A DNA stretch of 64,000 nt, from contig NZ_BPQV01000014.1 of the NCBI RefSeq assembly GCF_022179465.1, positions 62,001-126,000 on the forward strand, read 5' to 3'. Of this stretch, positions 54,450 through 62,856 are shown piece by piece. The position numbers and the translations under genes were made by a program. The stretch is from Methylobacterium organophilum. GTDB taxonomy: Bacteria; Pseudomonadota; Alphaproteobacteria; Rhizobiales; Beijerinckiaceae. A model generated the notes under the pieces. It worked only from the letters and a program-made list of their open reading frames with translations. It was not told where the DNA came from and ran no database searches. The first letter of the stretch is position 1; each line of letters starts with the position of its first letter.

Positions 54450-54815
54450 TCAGGCCCGCGGCGGCGCGTCCGGCCGCACGGTGCGCTGATAGAGCACGAA
54501 GAGCAGGCGGGCCGAGAGGCAGCCGAGGATCGCCGCCACCGCCTTCACGTCGAAATCGCTGAAACGCCCGTGGCGGGAATGGACGAGCAGCTGACCCGCC
54601 TCGAGGAGCCCGGCCAGCATCACGCAGGCCGCCAGCGCCCAGAGCCAATGCCGGGGATAGGCCAGCGCCAGGGTGAAGCCGAGCAGGGCATAGGCCAGCG
54701 CGCGCTCGAGCATGGCGGATTCGAACAGCTCCGGGCGCAGGCCGATCGGCGAGAGCGTGGCGAAGGCCAGGGCCGCGATCAGGAACCAGGCGGCGAGGCG
54801 AACGAGGGCGAGCAT
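54450..54815 (-). CDS. VanZ family membrane protein
   Basis: A 121-residue protein with three to four membrane helices. VanZ features are LSPIGLRPELFE after helix 1, ERALAYALLGFTLALAYPRH and the terminal GRFSDFDVKAVAAILG. ATG 54815 is chosen; the in-frame extension upstream is not hydrophobic. VanZ-like proteins are widespread and mostly uncharacterised; the name does not imply glycopeptide resistance here. Same strand as the iron-uptake accessory genes, 105 nt downstream of the DUF3325 gene. Confidence 0.85.
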   Translation of the reverse strand: MLALVRLAAWFLIAALAFATLSPIGLRPELFESAMLERALAYALLGFTLALAYPRHWLWALAACVMLAGLLEAGQLLVHSRHGRFSDFDVKAVAAILGCLSARLLFVLYQRTVRPDAPPRA

Positions 54816-54920
54816 GGGGAGTCCTCGCCCGGGACGGAGGGATCGGTCAAGGCACAGGCGCGTGCGGCCCATTGCTGACCACCGATGCCCTAAGATTTCG
54901 TCAGCCTCGGGCCGCCGCTC

Positions 54921-55265
54921 TCAGGCCAGGATCGCGACGATCAGCGCCAGGGGGAGGGCGGCGAGCGCCGCCGGGCGGATCAGCCGGGGACGATAGGAGG
55001 CGAGCGCCACCACCAGGAGCGCGGCGCCGGTGAGGGCGCCGAGCCATTGCACGGGTCCGAAATTCCAGCCCTCCCGCAGCACCGCCACGGCGAAGGAGGC
55101 GGCGATGCCGGCCCAGCCGGCGAGGCGCAGCACCCGCACCCGGCCCGGCGAGGGCCGGCCGGCCAGGGCCTCGGCATGGTGGCGGTTCATGCTGAGGCAC
55201 AGGGCGGCGAGCGCCGCGAAGCTGAGGCCGAGATTGAGGAGCAGGACGGAAGGCGTCACGGGCAC
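54921..55265 (-). CDS. DUF3325 membrane protein
   Basis: A 114-residue protein with three hydrophobic helices (VLLLNLGLSFAALAALCLSM, LAGWAGIAASFAVAVL, GALTGAALLVVALASY) and the motif LCLSMNRHHAEALAGR, matching DUF3325. This family accompanies PepSY and DUF3649 genes in siderophore-uptake clusters. The start is GTG 55265, or GTG 55259 two codons later. It follows the PepSY gene by 18 nt, so they are one operon. Confidence 0.85.
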   Translation of the reverse strand: MPVTPSVLLLNLGLSFAALAALCLSMNRHHAEALAGRPSPGRVRVLRLAGWAGIAASFAVAVLREGWNFGPVQWLGALTGAALLVVALASYRPRLIRPAALAALPLALIVAILA

Positions 55266-55283
55266 GTCACCGGTTCGAGGCCG

Positions 55284-56834
55284 TCAGGCCCGTTCGAGTT
55301 GGGCGAGGCCCGCCGCCGGCGTCGGCCGCGGGCGCGGGGTCGTGGCCCGGGCCGCGACGACCTTGCGGCTGGCGAAGGCGAGGAGCGCGCCGACGCCGAG
55401 GAGCGCCGCATCGAACCCCAGGGACGGGCTGCCCGAGACGCCGAGCGTCAGCAGGTCGACCACGGGCAGGGCGGCGAACAGGGCGGCCCCGGCCGCGAAC
55501 AGGGCACGCCAGGCCGCCCGCTGCGGCATCAGAAGGCCGAGCCCGGCGGCGAGGCACCAGGCCGCGAAGAAGGCGCGCACCTCCCCGTCGCCGCGCCCGG
55601 AAAGGTCGAGGGGCAGCAGGCGGTTCGCCAGAAGATAGGCGGCGATGCCGATCGGCAGGCCGGCGATCACGCCGAGATTGAGCGCGCCGACGAGGCGCAG
55701 ACCGAAGAAGGGGCGCTCCCCGGGCCGGGGCGCCCGGGCGACGCACCAGAGCACGAGCCCCGTCGCCACCGTGGCCACGCCCATCAGGCCGCACAGGAAG
55801 AACAGCACCCGCAGGGCCGGCCCGGCGAAATGAGCTTCGTGCAGGCCGACCATCACCGCGTAGGTCTTCACCGCGGGCTTGGCCTCCGCGAACAGGGTCT
55901 CGATCACCGCACCGCTCGCGCCGTCGAAGACGACCTGCGGGTGCTGGTGGGCGAGGCCATGCGGCTCCTCGAACACGGCCGAGACCGTGGCCGAGGCATC
56001 GGCGGGGGCGCTGACGATCAGCATTTCCAGGGGCTGGCGGGTCATGCCCGCGGCCCGCTCGACCATGGGCGCCACCGGCGCGAGCGTCCCGGGCCGGTTC
56101 GCGTAGGGGCGCTGCGCCGCCATCTGCCCGGCCTCCGCATAGAAGCGCAGCTCGTCGCCCTTGTAGGCCGCCATCAGCCCGAAGGGCATGTAGATCGGCG
56201 CCAGGGTGACGAGGCCGGTATAGATCACGAGCAGGTGGTAGGGCAGGGCCAGCACGCCGGTGACGTTGTGCGCGTCGAGCCAACCGCGCTGGGCCGACTT
56301 GCCCCGCCGGAAGGTGAAGAAATCCGCAAAGATGCGGCGATGCGTGACGATGCCCGAGAGCAGGGCCACCAGCATGACTAGCGCGCACAGGCCCACGAGA
56401 TAGCGCCCGAGCAGGGGCGGCATGTGCAGCTCGTAGTGGAAGCGGTAGAGGAAGTCGCCGCCGAGCGTCTCGCGGACCTTGGGCTCGCCGCCGGTCGCGG
56501 GATCGATGCGGGCATGGCCGAACGGGGCGTCCGGCGCCGTCATCCAGTACAGGTCGAGGACCGGATCCTCGGGCTTGGGGAAGTTGACGTACCAGGCGAT
56601 GGCGGCGGGCGCCTTCTCCTTCAGATGGGCGAAGCCCGTCTCCGCGGCCCGGGCGAGCTCGGCCGGACTCGCCGGCACGGCCTGGTCCCGGGCCTCCGGC
56701 CGCATCCAGTCGGAGATCTCGGCCCGGTAATAGCTCGCCGTGCCGGTGACGAAGACGCAGAAGAACACCCAGCCGACGACGAAGCCGGCCCAGCTGTGCA
56801 GCCAGGCCATGGACTGGCGCAGACCGTTCCTCAT
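55284..56834 (-). CDS. PepSY-associated TM helix protein (siderophore-iron reductase-like)
   Basis: A 516-residue membrane protein. The PepSY-TM opening is SMAWLHSWAGFVVGWVFFCV, with paired His motifs in YRFHYELHMP, LLSGIVTHRRIF and LDAHNVTGVLALPYHLLVIY that could bind haem or metal. Four to six further helices follow, then a Pro/Arg tail. Such proteins lie beside TonB-dependent siderophore receptors and are thought to help release iron at the inner membrane. Operon: DUF3649, this gene, DUF3325. No receptor is present in the window. Confidence 0.88.
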   Translation of the reverse strand: MRNGLRQSMAWLHSWAGFVVGWVFFCVFVTGTASYYRAEISDWMRPEARDQAVPASPAELARAAETGFAHLKEKAPAAIAWYVNFPKPEDPVLDLYWMTAPDAPFGHARIDPATGGEPKVRETLGGDFLYRFHYELHMPPLLGRYLVGLCALVMLVALLSGIVTHRRIFADFFTFRRGKSAQRGWLDAHNVTGVLALPYHLLVIYTGLVTLAPIYMPFGLMAAYKGDELRFYAEAGQMAAQRPYANRPGTLAPVAPMVERAAGMTRQPLEMLIVSAPADASATVSAVFEEPHGLAHQHPQVVFDGASGAVIETLFAEAKPAVKTYAVMVGLHEAHFAGPALRVLFFLCGLMGVATVATGLVLWCVARAPRPGERPFFGLRLVGALNLGVIAGLPIGIAAYLLANRLLPLDLSGRGDGEVRAFFAAWCLAAGLGLLMPQRAAWRALFAAGAALFAALPVVDLLTLGVSGSPSLGFDAALLGVGALLAFASRKVVAARATTPRPRPTPAAGLAQLERA

Positions 56835-56859
56835 CGCTCCCTCCCCATGACCGCCGTTC

Positions 56860-57165
56860 CTATCCCGCCTGACCGACGCCCGTGGAGAGGGCGAGCCAGA
56901 GGGCGGCGCCGAGCCCGAGGAGCGGCAGGCCGAGCCCGATGGTGGCCGCCTTCAGGGAGCGGGCGGAGAAGACGTAGAGAACGGCCAGCGCCATGACGGC
57001 AAAGCTCGCCAGGGTGGAGGCGGTCACGGCCTCGGCCCGGTCGAGGGGAAGGGTCAGGGAGAGCAGGGCCGTCAGCAGCGCGGCGAGCCCGTAGCCGCCG
57101 AGAGCCGCGAGCGCGATTCGCCCGGCGACGGCGGCACGATCGGCCAGGGTGAGGGACCGACTCAC
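56860..57165 (-). CDS. DUF3649 membrane protein (iron-uptake associated)
   Basis: A 101-residue protein with three hydrophobic helices (VAGRIALAALGGYGLAALLT, STLASFAVMALAVLYVFS, IGLGLPLLGLGAALWLAL) matching DUF3649, a regular companion of PepSY/DUF3325 genes. It starts at GTG 57165 and is first in the three-gene unit. A possible Irr/ICE-like element lies about 140 nt upstream at 57305-57319. Confidence 0.82.
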   Translation of the reverse strand: MSRSLTLADRAAVAGRIALAALGGYGLAALLTALLSLTLPLDRAEAVTASTLASFAVMALAVLYVFSARSLKAATIGLGLPLLGLGAALWLALSTGVGQAG

Positions 57166-57775
57166 GCAACGCGCTCCTCAATTTCTGCGTGACGCCGCGG
57201 GGAGACCCGGCGCCCCGGGACGAGACCCGCGGCGCGACCGGTCCCGCGACGGGAACCGGGTTCGCGGATAGCAGCCCGGGCCAGCGCGAAGCAACGCGAA
57301 TGTTATGGAACCGTTCTAATCAAGCGGTTGAGGCAGAAGGGGTTTTCCCGAGCCTGGGAAAGGATGCGCCCGTCCTCCTCCGGGACGAATGCGCATCGGC
57401 GGACCGGACGGGCCCGTTCGAGCCACCCGATCCGCCGAAGGCGACGTCGCCCTGCTGGGGGGCTGCAGGCGTGCCGCGCATGCCGTTCTAGATTGCAATT
57501 AATGCTGCATTGTTTCGGAGCCGCGCCCGCGAGAGCCCGGAAGCGGGACAAAGCGGCCTCCGCCGCCGATTCACCGCCGTCCCATCCGATCGTCGAGTCG
57601 GAGCCCGCTCCCCTGGCGCCCGGCAGACGCGGCTCGGGAACTGCGTCTTCTGTGCCATGGTTGACGATTCCTGTGCGCAAGCGACCCGGGATTCGCATCC
57701 GCATTCCCCATCTGGGGGATGAACCCCGATGCTACCTCATGTTGATCTTTGCTCGCTGTGGTGGGGAACACGTCC
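57166..57775. other. Long intergenic region between iron operon and small gene
   Basis: 610 nt with no convincing gene. Overlapping frames of 60-172 codons here are Arg/Pro/Ser-rich shadows. It should hold the leftward promoter of the iron-uptake unit (see the element at 57305) and the rightward promoter of the 57776 gene. Around 57490-57512 there is an AT-rich stretch (TTGCAATTAATGCTGCATTG). Confidence 0.55.
57305..57319 (-). promoter_or_regulatory. Possible Irr (ICE-like) iron-control element
   Basis: On the minus strand the sequence is TTAGAACGGTTCCAT, an imperfect GAA-N3-TTC palindrome close to the rhizobial ICE pattern (TTTAGAA...TTC). It lies 140 nt upstream of the DUF3649 start. This is a by-eye match only. 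Confidence 0.35.
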
Positions 57776-57976
57776 ATGCGAAGCTCAACGACTCTTCCTG
57801 GCTGGGTCATGCGCCAGCTCAATCGTCGGGCCGGCCGGTACAATGACGACAAGATCGTGCGCTGGATCAGCCTGAATCCCGGACGTGACCGGGCGGACCT
57901 GCAGGGCGAGCTGCAGGAGGGCGGCTCCGACAACGTGGTGGATTTCAACAGCCGCCGTCTCCTCGCCGCCTCCTGA
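57776..57976 (+). CDS. Small hypothetical protein
   Basis: A 66-residue protein from ATG 57776. It has a basic N-terminal half (WVMRQLNRRAGRYNDDKIVR), the turn SLNPGRDRADLQGELQEGG and an end NVVDFNSRRLLAAS. GGTGGGG lies about 11 nt upstream and a clear intrinsic terminator follows 34 nt after the stop, both supporting a real, separately transcribed gene. There are no Cys, no membrane helix and no family recognised. Confidence 0.65.
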   Translation: MRSSTTLPGWVMRQLNRRAGRYNDDKIVRWISLNPGRDRADLQGELQEGGSDNVVDFNSRRLLAAS

Positions 57977-58010
57977 AGCGGCCACCCTCAAGAAACTTGA
58001 CGTTGATTCA

Positions 58011-58043
58011 AGCCGTCCCGTCGGGGCGGCTTCTTCGTGTTTC
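58011..58043 (+). terminator. Rho-independent terminator after the small gene
   Basis: AAGCCGTCCC (58011-58020) pairs with GGGGCGGCTT (58024-58033), with one G-T pair and loop GTC, followed by CTTCGTGTTT. It lies 34 nt after the stop of the 57776 gene and overlaps the end of the convergent antiporter operon. Confidence 0.8.
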
Positions 58044-59823
58044 AGGCCAGCATCAGCCGGGCGGCGATCAGAGCGAGGCCGAGGGCGAGCCAGGTCACGT
58101 AATCGCCGACGAGCCCGCTATGGGCCGCCTCCAGGATCCGGTTGGGCAGGGAGGCGGTGCGCCGCAACCCGCCGGTGAGCCCCGCCGGCAGATGGGCGCG
58201 GGACAGGTCGTAGCCCGCCACCACCAGGGCGAGCACCACGGAGAGCCAGGGCAGCCACGGCGCGGCCTCGGCCGCGGTGACGGTCGCGCCGCCCGCATGG
58301 GCGAAGGCCGGCACCGCATCCCGCGCCAGGCGCTCCACCGGCCCGGCGGGCACGGCGAGCGCGACGGCGAGCAGGAAAAGGCAGGGGCTCAGCATCAGCC
58401 ACAGCGGCCGGTCCGCCTTCTCGCGCTCCGCCTCGCTCGGCGCCCGTTCCTCGTCGCCGGCCACCGCCCCCCAGCCGAGGAAGATCCGGCCGGCGGCGCG
58501 CAGGACCGCGGCGCCGGTCAGGCCGCAGCCGACGAGGCTCGCGGCGAGGGCGACACCATGCCCGTCCCGGGCGAGCGCGCCCTGCAGCAGGTGGGTGCCG
58601 TGATCGAGCAGGCCGAGGGGGAGCCCCGCCAGCAGCAGGCCGCCCAGCGCCATCGCCGCGCCGGTGGGCCCGAGGCCGCGGCCGAGCCCGCGCAGGCCGA
58701 TCTCGTCGATGCTGGCGCGGGTGGCGAGGAGGATGCCCGCGACCATGAACAGGGCGCCCTTCACCAGCCCGTGGCCGACGAGATAGACGAGGAAGCCGCC
58801 GAGCCCGGCCTGGGACAGGGCGCCGATGCCGAGCATCATGATGCCGGCATGGCTGATGGTGGAGAAGGCGAGCAGGCGCTTCAGGTGACGCTGCTTGAAG
58901 GCCATCACCCCGCCGAGCAGGGCGGTGACGCCACCGAGCCAGACCATGGCGTCGGAGACCGTACCGGCGATCCGGTCCGAGGCCGAGAACACGACCCAGA
59001 CGAGCTTGGCGAGGCCGAACAGCCCCAGGGAGACCATCGCCCCCGAAAAGATCACCGAGACCGGGCTCGGGGCGACGGCATGGGCATCGGCCAGCCAGAA
59101 CTGGAAGGGCACCATCGCCGCCTTGATCATCAGGGCAGTGGCGATCAGGCAGAAGGCCGCCGCGACCAGCGCGTCGCGGGGATGGGCGGCCACCGCCATG
59201 CGCAGCCCCTCGAAATCGAGGGTGCCGGCCCGGGCATAGATCAGACCGATGCCGCCGAGCATCAGGAAGCCGGCGAGGCTGTTGGTGACGGTGAAGTTGA
59301 GCGCCCCCGACAGGGCGGAGCTCTCCAGCCGGTAGGCGGTGAGCGCGAAGGCCGCCACCGACATCACCTCGAACCAGACGAACAGGTTGAACAGGTCGCG
59401 GGTGAAGCAGAAGCCCGTCATCGCCGCCAGGAACAGCAGCATCAGCACCTGGAAATGCCCGTGCACCTCGGCGAAGTAGCCCCAGGCGAAGACGAAGGCC
59501 GCCGCGTAGAGCAGGCCGATGAAGGCCGCGATCCAGGCGCTCGCCGCATCGACCTGGAAGCCGATGCCCACGGCCTGCCCCGCCCGGGGCGCCCAGCCGC
59601 CGAACCAGTAGACCAGCGGCCCCGCTTCCGCCGCCCGCAGGGCGATGAGCCCGGACAGGCCGCTGCAGAGGAGCGCCGTCAGGGTGGCGAGGATGTCGGG
59701 TAGAGGGCCCCGCATCCGGCCGGACAGAGCGAGGGTGAGGGCGCCGACGAGGAGCGGCAGGGCGACCGGCAGGGGCGGCAGCACGGAGGAGGGCAGCCAG
59801 GCGAGGGAATCGGCCGGGCTCAT
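58042..59823 (-). CDS. mnhD: Mrp antiporter subunit D (NuoL/M/N-like proton channel)
   Basis: A 593-residue membrane protein with about 14-15 helices. The proton-antiporter core is visible in WFEVMSVAAFALTAYRLES, KAAMVPFQFWLADAHAVAPSP, GVMAFKQRHLKRLLAFSTIS and HGLVKGALFMVAG, which contain the Glu and Lys residues used for proton transfer. It is the last gene of the leftward operon and the only large NuoL/M/N-type subunit present; a normal Mrp system also has the large MrpA. It overlaps subunit C by 4 nt. Confidence 0.92.
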   Translation of the reverse strand: MSPADSLAWLPSSVLPPLPVALPLLVGALTLALSGRMRGPLPDILATLTALLCSGLSGLIALRAAEAGPLVYWFGGWAPRAGQAVGIGFQVDAASAWIAAFIGLLYAAAFVFAWGYFAEVHGHFQVLMLLFLAAMTGFCFTRDLFNLFVWFEVMSVAAFALTAYRLESSALSGALNFTVTNSLAGFLMLGGIGLIYARAGTLDFEGLRMAVAAHPRDALVAAAFCLIATALMIKAAMVPFQFWLADAHAVAPSPVSVIFSGAMVSLGLFGLAKLVWVVFSASDRIAGTVSDAMVWLGGVTALLGGVMAFKQRHLKRLLAFSTISHAGIMMLGIGALSQAGLGGFLVYLVGHGLVKGALFMVAGILLATRASIDEIGLRGLGRGLGPTGAAMALGGLLLAGLPLGLLDHGTHLLQGALARDGHGVALAASLVGCGLTGAAVLRAAGRIFLGWGAVAGDEERAPSEAEREKADRPLWLMLSPCLFLLAVALAVPAGPVERLARDAVPAFAHAGGATVTAAEAAPWLPWLSVVLALVVAGYDLSRAHLPAGLTGGLRRTASLPNRILEAAHSGLVGDYVTWLALGLALIAARLMLA

Positions 59824-60230
59824 GCGCGCCCGTCCTTCCCGTCCGCGGATCTCCCGGCGGGCGCGCCGGGACCCTGCGGATGCATCGGCCGCAGCATCTC
59901 CGGGTCGAGGGTGCCGCGCCGCTTGTGGATCTGGATCGCCAGCACGAGGAGCAGCGCGCTCACCGTGGCGCCGACGACGATGTCGGTGAGCACCAGCGCC
60001 TGGACCACGGGATCGACGGCGGGGGTGCCGGGCGGGTGGTCGTAGAAGATCGGCGCCACCGCATCGAAGCGGTAGCCGACCGCGAGCAGCAGCACGTAGG
60101 TCGCCGACTGGCAGACGGAGAGGCAGCCGACGAGGTGGATGGCGTTGCGGCTCGTGGCGATGCCGTAGAGGCCGATGGCGAAGAGCCAGCCGGCCACCGC
60201 ATAGGGCAGGGCACCGAGGAAGGCGCCCAT
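59820..60230 (-). CDS. mnhC: Mrp antiporter subunit C (NuoK-like)
   Basis: A 136-residue protein with three membrane helices (AVAGWLFAIGLYGIATSRNA, GCLSVCQSATYVLLLAVGY, ALVLTDIVVGATVSALLLVL) matching the NuoK/MrpC fold. The C-terminal tail is Pro/Gly-rich and cytoplasmic. It lies 1 nt after the MnhB stop and overlaps mnhD by 4 nt, so translation is coupled through the operon. Confidence 0.9.
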   Translation of the reverse strand: MGAFLGALPYAVAGWLFAIGLYGIATSRNAIHLVGCLSVCQSATYVLLLAVGYRFDAVAPIFYDHPPGTPAVDPVVQALVLTDIVVGATVSALLLVLAIQIHKRRGTLDPEMLRPMHPQGPGAPAGRSADGKDGRA

Positions 60231-60231
60231 G

Positions 60232-61005
60232 TCAGGCCTCCTCCGAGGAAGCGTCGTCGTCCTCCGGCGCCCGCGTCTCCTCCATGAATTCGAGGAAGAG
60301 CTGGGTGAAGCCGCCGAAGACGGCCAGCGCCACGGCCAGGTTGGCCACGAGGATCAGGCCGCCGGAGAACAGGTCCTTGAAGCTGCCCAGCGGCAGGGTG
60401 TTCTCGAGGAAGGCGGCGCCGAGCAGCATCGGCCCGAGGCCGCACAGGGTGAAGAGCAGGGCGCCCCCGCCCTCCAGGGCATCGAGCCACTCGGCGTGGA
60501 TCGCCGCGCGCCAACCGGCATAGCCCTCGCCGAGATAGAAGAGCAGGGTGCCCGAGGCGAGGATGACGCCGCCCTGGAAGCCGCCGCCGGGCGTCACCGT
60601 GGCATGGAGCACGACGTAGAGGCCGAACACCACGGTGGGCGGCCCGAACAGGCGGCAGAGCAGGGTCACGGCCTCCGCCCGCGGCACCACCGGCCGGCCG
60701 GGCAGGCGGATGGCGCGGTCGGTCGCCTTCTTGCCCCGGGAGCCGCGCAGCAGCACCACGGTGCCGGCGATGGCCGCGAGCAGCATGAACTCCTCGCCGA
60801 GGGTGTCGAGGCCGCGGATGTCGAAATTGATCGCGCTCACCAGGTTGGCGACGTGGCGCTCCTTCGGCCCGATCTCGTTGATCAGCGCGCCATAGGGCGG
60901 CAGGTCGGTGCCGAAGCCCGGCATCGCCCCCAGAACCGCGACGAGCCCCGGCAGCAGCAGGAGGGCGGCGAGCCCGAGCAGGGCGAGGCGCAGCGGGCGG
61001 CTCAC
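60232..61005 (-). CDS. mnhB: Mrp antiporter subunit B fused to an MbhE-like (MrpA C-terminal) segment
   Basis: A 257-residue protein from GTG 61005. Residues 1-85 contain NLVSAINFDIRGLDTLGEEF followed by a helix (MLLAAIAGTVVLLRG), the pattern of MbhE or the C-terminal part of MrpA. Residues from about 105 on are a normal MnhB domain (RLFGPPTVVFGLYVVLHATV, TPGGGFQGGVILASGTLLFY). The fusion explains a length well above plain MnhB (about 140 aa). The stop of the preceding gene overlaps the start (GTGA). Confidence 0.88.
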   Translation of the reverse strand: MSRPLRLALLGLAALLLLPGLVAVLGAMPGFGTDLPPYGALINEIGPKERHVANLVSAINFDIRGLDTLGEEFMLLAAIAGTVVLLRGSRGKKATDRAIRLPGRPVVPRAEAVTLLCRLFGPPTVVFGLYVVLHATVTPGGGFQGGVILASGTLLFYLGEGYAGWRAAIHAEWLDALEGGGALLFTLCGLGPMLLGAAFLENTLPLGSFKDLFSGGLILVANLAVALAVFGGFTQLFLEFMEETRAPEDDDASSEEA

Positions 61006-61262
61006 GCGTCGGGCTCGCCGCGTTTCGATTGCGCCGTGCGCACGGAGCTGAGCGCCACCAGGAAGAGGAGGGGGACGGCAAGCGTGCCCACGGCCAGCTC
61101 CGACAGGGCGACATCCGGCGCCTGCAGGGCGAGGAAGAGCAGGGTGAGCACGAAGCCGTTGATCATCAGGGCGAAAACCTGGCGGCGCGGCTCGCGCATC
61201 AGGACCACGCCGGTGCCCGATGCGGCGGCGAGGAGGAGGAGCAGGGCGAGGAGCAGGCTCAC
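61002..61262 (-). CDS. DUF4040/MbhD-like subunit (MrpA C-terminal segment)
   Basis: An 86-residue membrane protein from GTG 61262. ALMINGFVLTLLFLALQAPD and VALSELAVGTLAVPLLFLVA match DUF4040/MbhD, which in standard Mrp systems is the penultimate part of MrpA. Here it is a free-standing gene with 4-nt overlaps on both sides. The conserved Glu in LSELAVG is expected to take part in proton transfer. Confidence 0.87.
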   Translation of the reverse strand: MSLLLALLLLLAAASGTGVVLMREPRRQVFALMINGFVLTLLFLALQAPDVALSELAVGTLAVPLLFLVALSSVRTAQSKRGEPDA

Positions 61263-61555
61263 GCGTCCCGGCCCTCCCGGATGAGCAGGGCCCGGCCGGT
61301 GGCATGGGACAGGGCCGCCCCCGCCAGGACGAGGAGCAGCATCATCGCCAGCACCTTGAAGGAGCGCGGGGAGGGGCCGTCCGCACAGAAGGCGGCGAGG
61401 CTGATGCAGGCCCCGGCGACGGCGTTGGAGAACGAGACGGCGTGCAGGATGTCGAGGCCCGAGCGCAGGCGCAGGGCCGCCAGGGCGCCGAGCCACAGGC
61501 TCAGCACCGCGCCGGTGAGCGACAGGATCACGAGAAGATCGGCGAGGCCGCTCAC
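61259..61555 (-). CDS. mnhG: Mrp antiporter subunit G
   Basis: A 98-residue protein with three helices matching MnhG/PhaG (LVILSLTGAVLSLWLGALAA, LRLRSGLDILHAVSFSNAVA, KVLAMMLLLVLAGAALSHAT). The start at GTG 61555 overlaps the MnhF stop by 4 nt. It is fully within the chain of coupled genes. Confidence 0.88.
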   Translation of the reverse strand: MSGLADLLVILSLTGAVLSLWLGALAALRLRSGLDILHAVSFSNAVAGACISLAAFCADGPSPRSFKVLAMMLLLVLAGAALSHATGRALLIREGRDA

Positions 61556-61809
61556 AGCCAGCGCTCCAGGAACACGGCGGTGAGCAAAGAGGCGGGCAAG
61601 CTGAGCACGACCAGGGTGAGGGCGAGGTCGATCGAGGAGGGCTGGTCGATCGCGAAGGTGAGGAGGATCAGAACCACCACCGTCACGGTGGAGGCGAGCT
61701 GGGCCGCCGCGAAGCGCCGGGCGATGTTGCCGCGATAGGCCGCGAGCCCCGACAGGGCGAGGGCCGGGACCAGGGCGCAGGCGGAAACGAGGAAGGGCGT
61801 CGCGCTCAT
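61552..61809 (-). CDS. mnhF: Mrp antiporter subunit F
   Basis: An 85-residue protein with three short helices matching MnhF (LVSACALVPALALSGLAAYR, QLASTVTVVVLILLTFAI, DLALTLVVLSLPASLLTAVF). ATG 61809 overlaps the MnhE stop by 4 nt. Confidence 0.87.
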   Translation of the reverse strand: MSATPFLVSACALVPALALSGLAAYRGNIARRFAAAQLASTVTVVVLILLTFAIDQPSSIDLALTLVVLSLPASLLTAVFLERWL

Positions 61810-62282
61810 CGCGCCGCGGCCCCCGGGGGCAGGACATGGACGAGGATGCGGCCGCGCTCGGCCTCGAGGCGCAGCACGAAGGCGTCCGGCGTGATCGAGG
61901 TGGCGAGCACCGAGACGGCGCGGCGGCCGGCCTCCTCCGCCGAATCCCCCCTCAAGGGACAGCCGATGATCTCGCCCTCGGTGGCCGCCCGCACCGTGCC
62001 GATCGGGCCGCCCCGCCAGACGCCGCGGGCGAGGCGCAGGCCGACGCGCAGGCTCTCCTTCGGCAACCGGGCGAGGGAGCCGGCAAGCGGCCGCAGGGCG
62101 TCGGGGCGGACCCTGAGCGAGTCCTGCCCGCAGAGGGCGAGCCAGCGCAGGGAGATCGTGCCGAGGGCGCCGCAGATCGCGGCGGCGAGGGCCTCGGTGG
62201 CGCTGACGCTGCCGACGAGGCCGAGATAGAGCAGGCTCAGCCCGAGCCAGGCGAGGGCGCCCGAGAGGAGGGTGCGGCCCAT
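61806..62282 (-). CDS. mnhE: Mrp antiporter subunit E
   Basis: A 158-residue protein. Two N-terminal helices (LSGALAWLGLSLLYLGLVGS, TEALAAAICGALGTISLRWL) precede a soluble MnhE domain (VRAATEGEIIGCPLRGDSAE, VSVLATSITPDAFVLRLEAE, LVHVLPPG). It is the first gene of the operon in the order E-F-G-DUF4040-B-C-D. ATG 62282 is chosen; an in-frame codon at 62321 would add 13 residues. Confidence 0.88.
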   Translation of the reverse strand: MGRTLLSGALAWLGLSLLYLGLVGSVSATEALAAAICGALGTISLRWLALCGQDSLRVRPDALRPLAGSLARLPKESLRVGLRLARGVWRGGPIGTVRAATEGEIIGCPLRGDSAEEAGRRAVSVLATSITPDAFVLRLEAERGRILVHVLPPGAAAR

Positions 62283-62534
62283 CGGCCAGGCTCCGCCGTT
62301 CCGTCGATCGAGCAAGCGCAACGGAAGGTCGCGGCCAAGGGTTCCGCGCTCTCGGGGTTCCGGCGCGAGGACCGCCTCCGCATGCGCGGGCGGATCTCAC
62401 GAAATCGTCCGCGGAAAGGTTTCGGAAGCGGGGTCTTCCCCCGGCAACCCCCTTGGCAGCGCCGACCGGCAGGTTCATGCTGCCACAAAAAAGACACCGT
62501 CGAAAAACGCGCGTCGTCGACCGGAGGTTACGCC

Positions 62535-62804
62535 ATGCTCATCGCCAATCGCCTCGTCAAATCCGCTTGGATCGCCGTCGAAGTCGGGCGGGAGCGCTGC
62601 GAGCGGGTGCTGGTGGTCGAGGCCTATATCGCGGTCAGCCCACTGGAGAAGGATTTCGACGCGGAGCGCTACGAGAAGGTCGTGGAGGACGTGCGCCGCG
62701 TGCTCGCCGAGAACCCGGCGATCGACCGCGCCTCGATCCTGAGCATGCACCGCGACAACAACTGCACCGCCCTGTTCCGGACCAAGCAGGCGAGCGCCGC
62801 CTGA
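62535..62804 (+). CDS. Small conserved-looking protein
   Basis: An 89-residue cytoplasmic protein from ATG 62535 with GGAGG 7 nt upstream. It reads IANRLVKSAWIAVEVGRERC, VVEAYIAVSPLEKDFDAERY, EKVVEDVRRVLAENPAIDRA and LSMHRDNNCTALFRTKQASA, a well-formed alpha/beta pattern with two Cys. Divergent from the Mrp operon across 252 nt. No family recognised. Confidence 0.75.
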   Translation: MLIANRLVKSAWIAVEVGRERCERVLVVEAYIAVSPLEKDFDAERYEKVVEDVRRVLAENPAIDRASILSMHRDNNCTALFRTKQASAA

Positions 62805-62856
62805 TTCCGCGCCGCCTCTTCCCCACCTCTCATGACCGTGCGGTCGCGGGGCGTCC

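Noticed and set aside
54450-54815. VanZ gene as part of a glycopeptide-resistance cluster
   Set aside because: No other van genes are nearby and Gram-negative VanZ-like proteins are widespread.
57328-57846. A 172-codon frame upstream of the small gene at 57776
   Set aside because: Arg/Ser/Pro-rich with no ribosome-binding site or domain; it overlaps the better-supported 57776 gene in another frame.
57997-59703. A 568-codon + strand frame opposite mnhD
   Set aside because: Gly/Glu/Gln/His-rich antisense of a membrane protein gene; no plausible fold.
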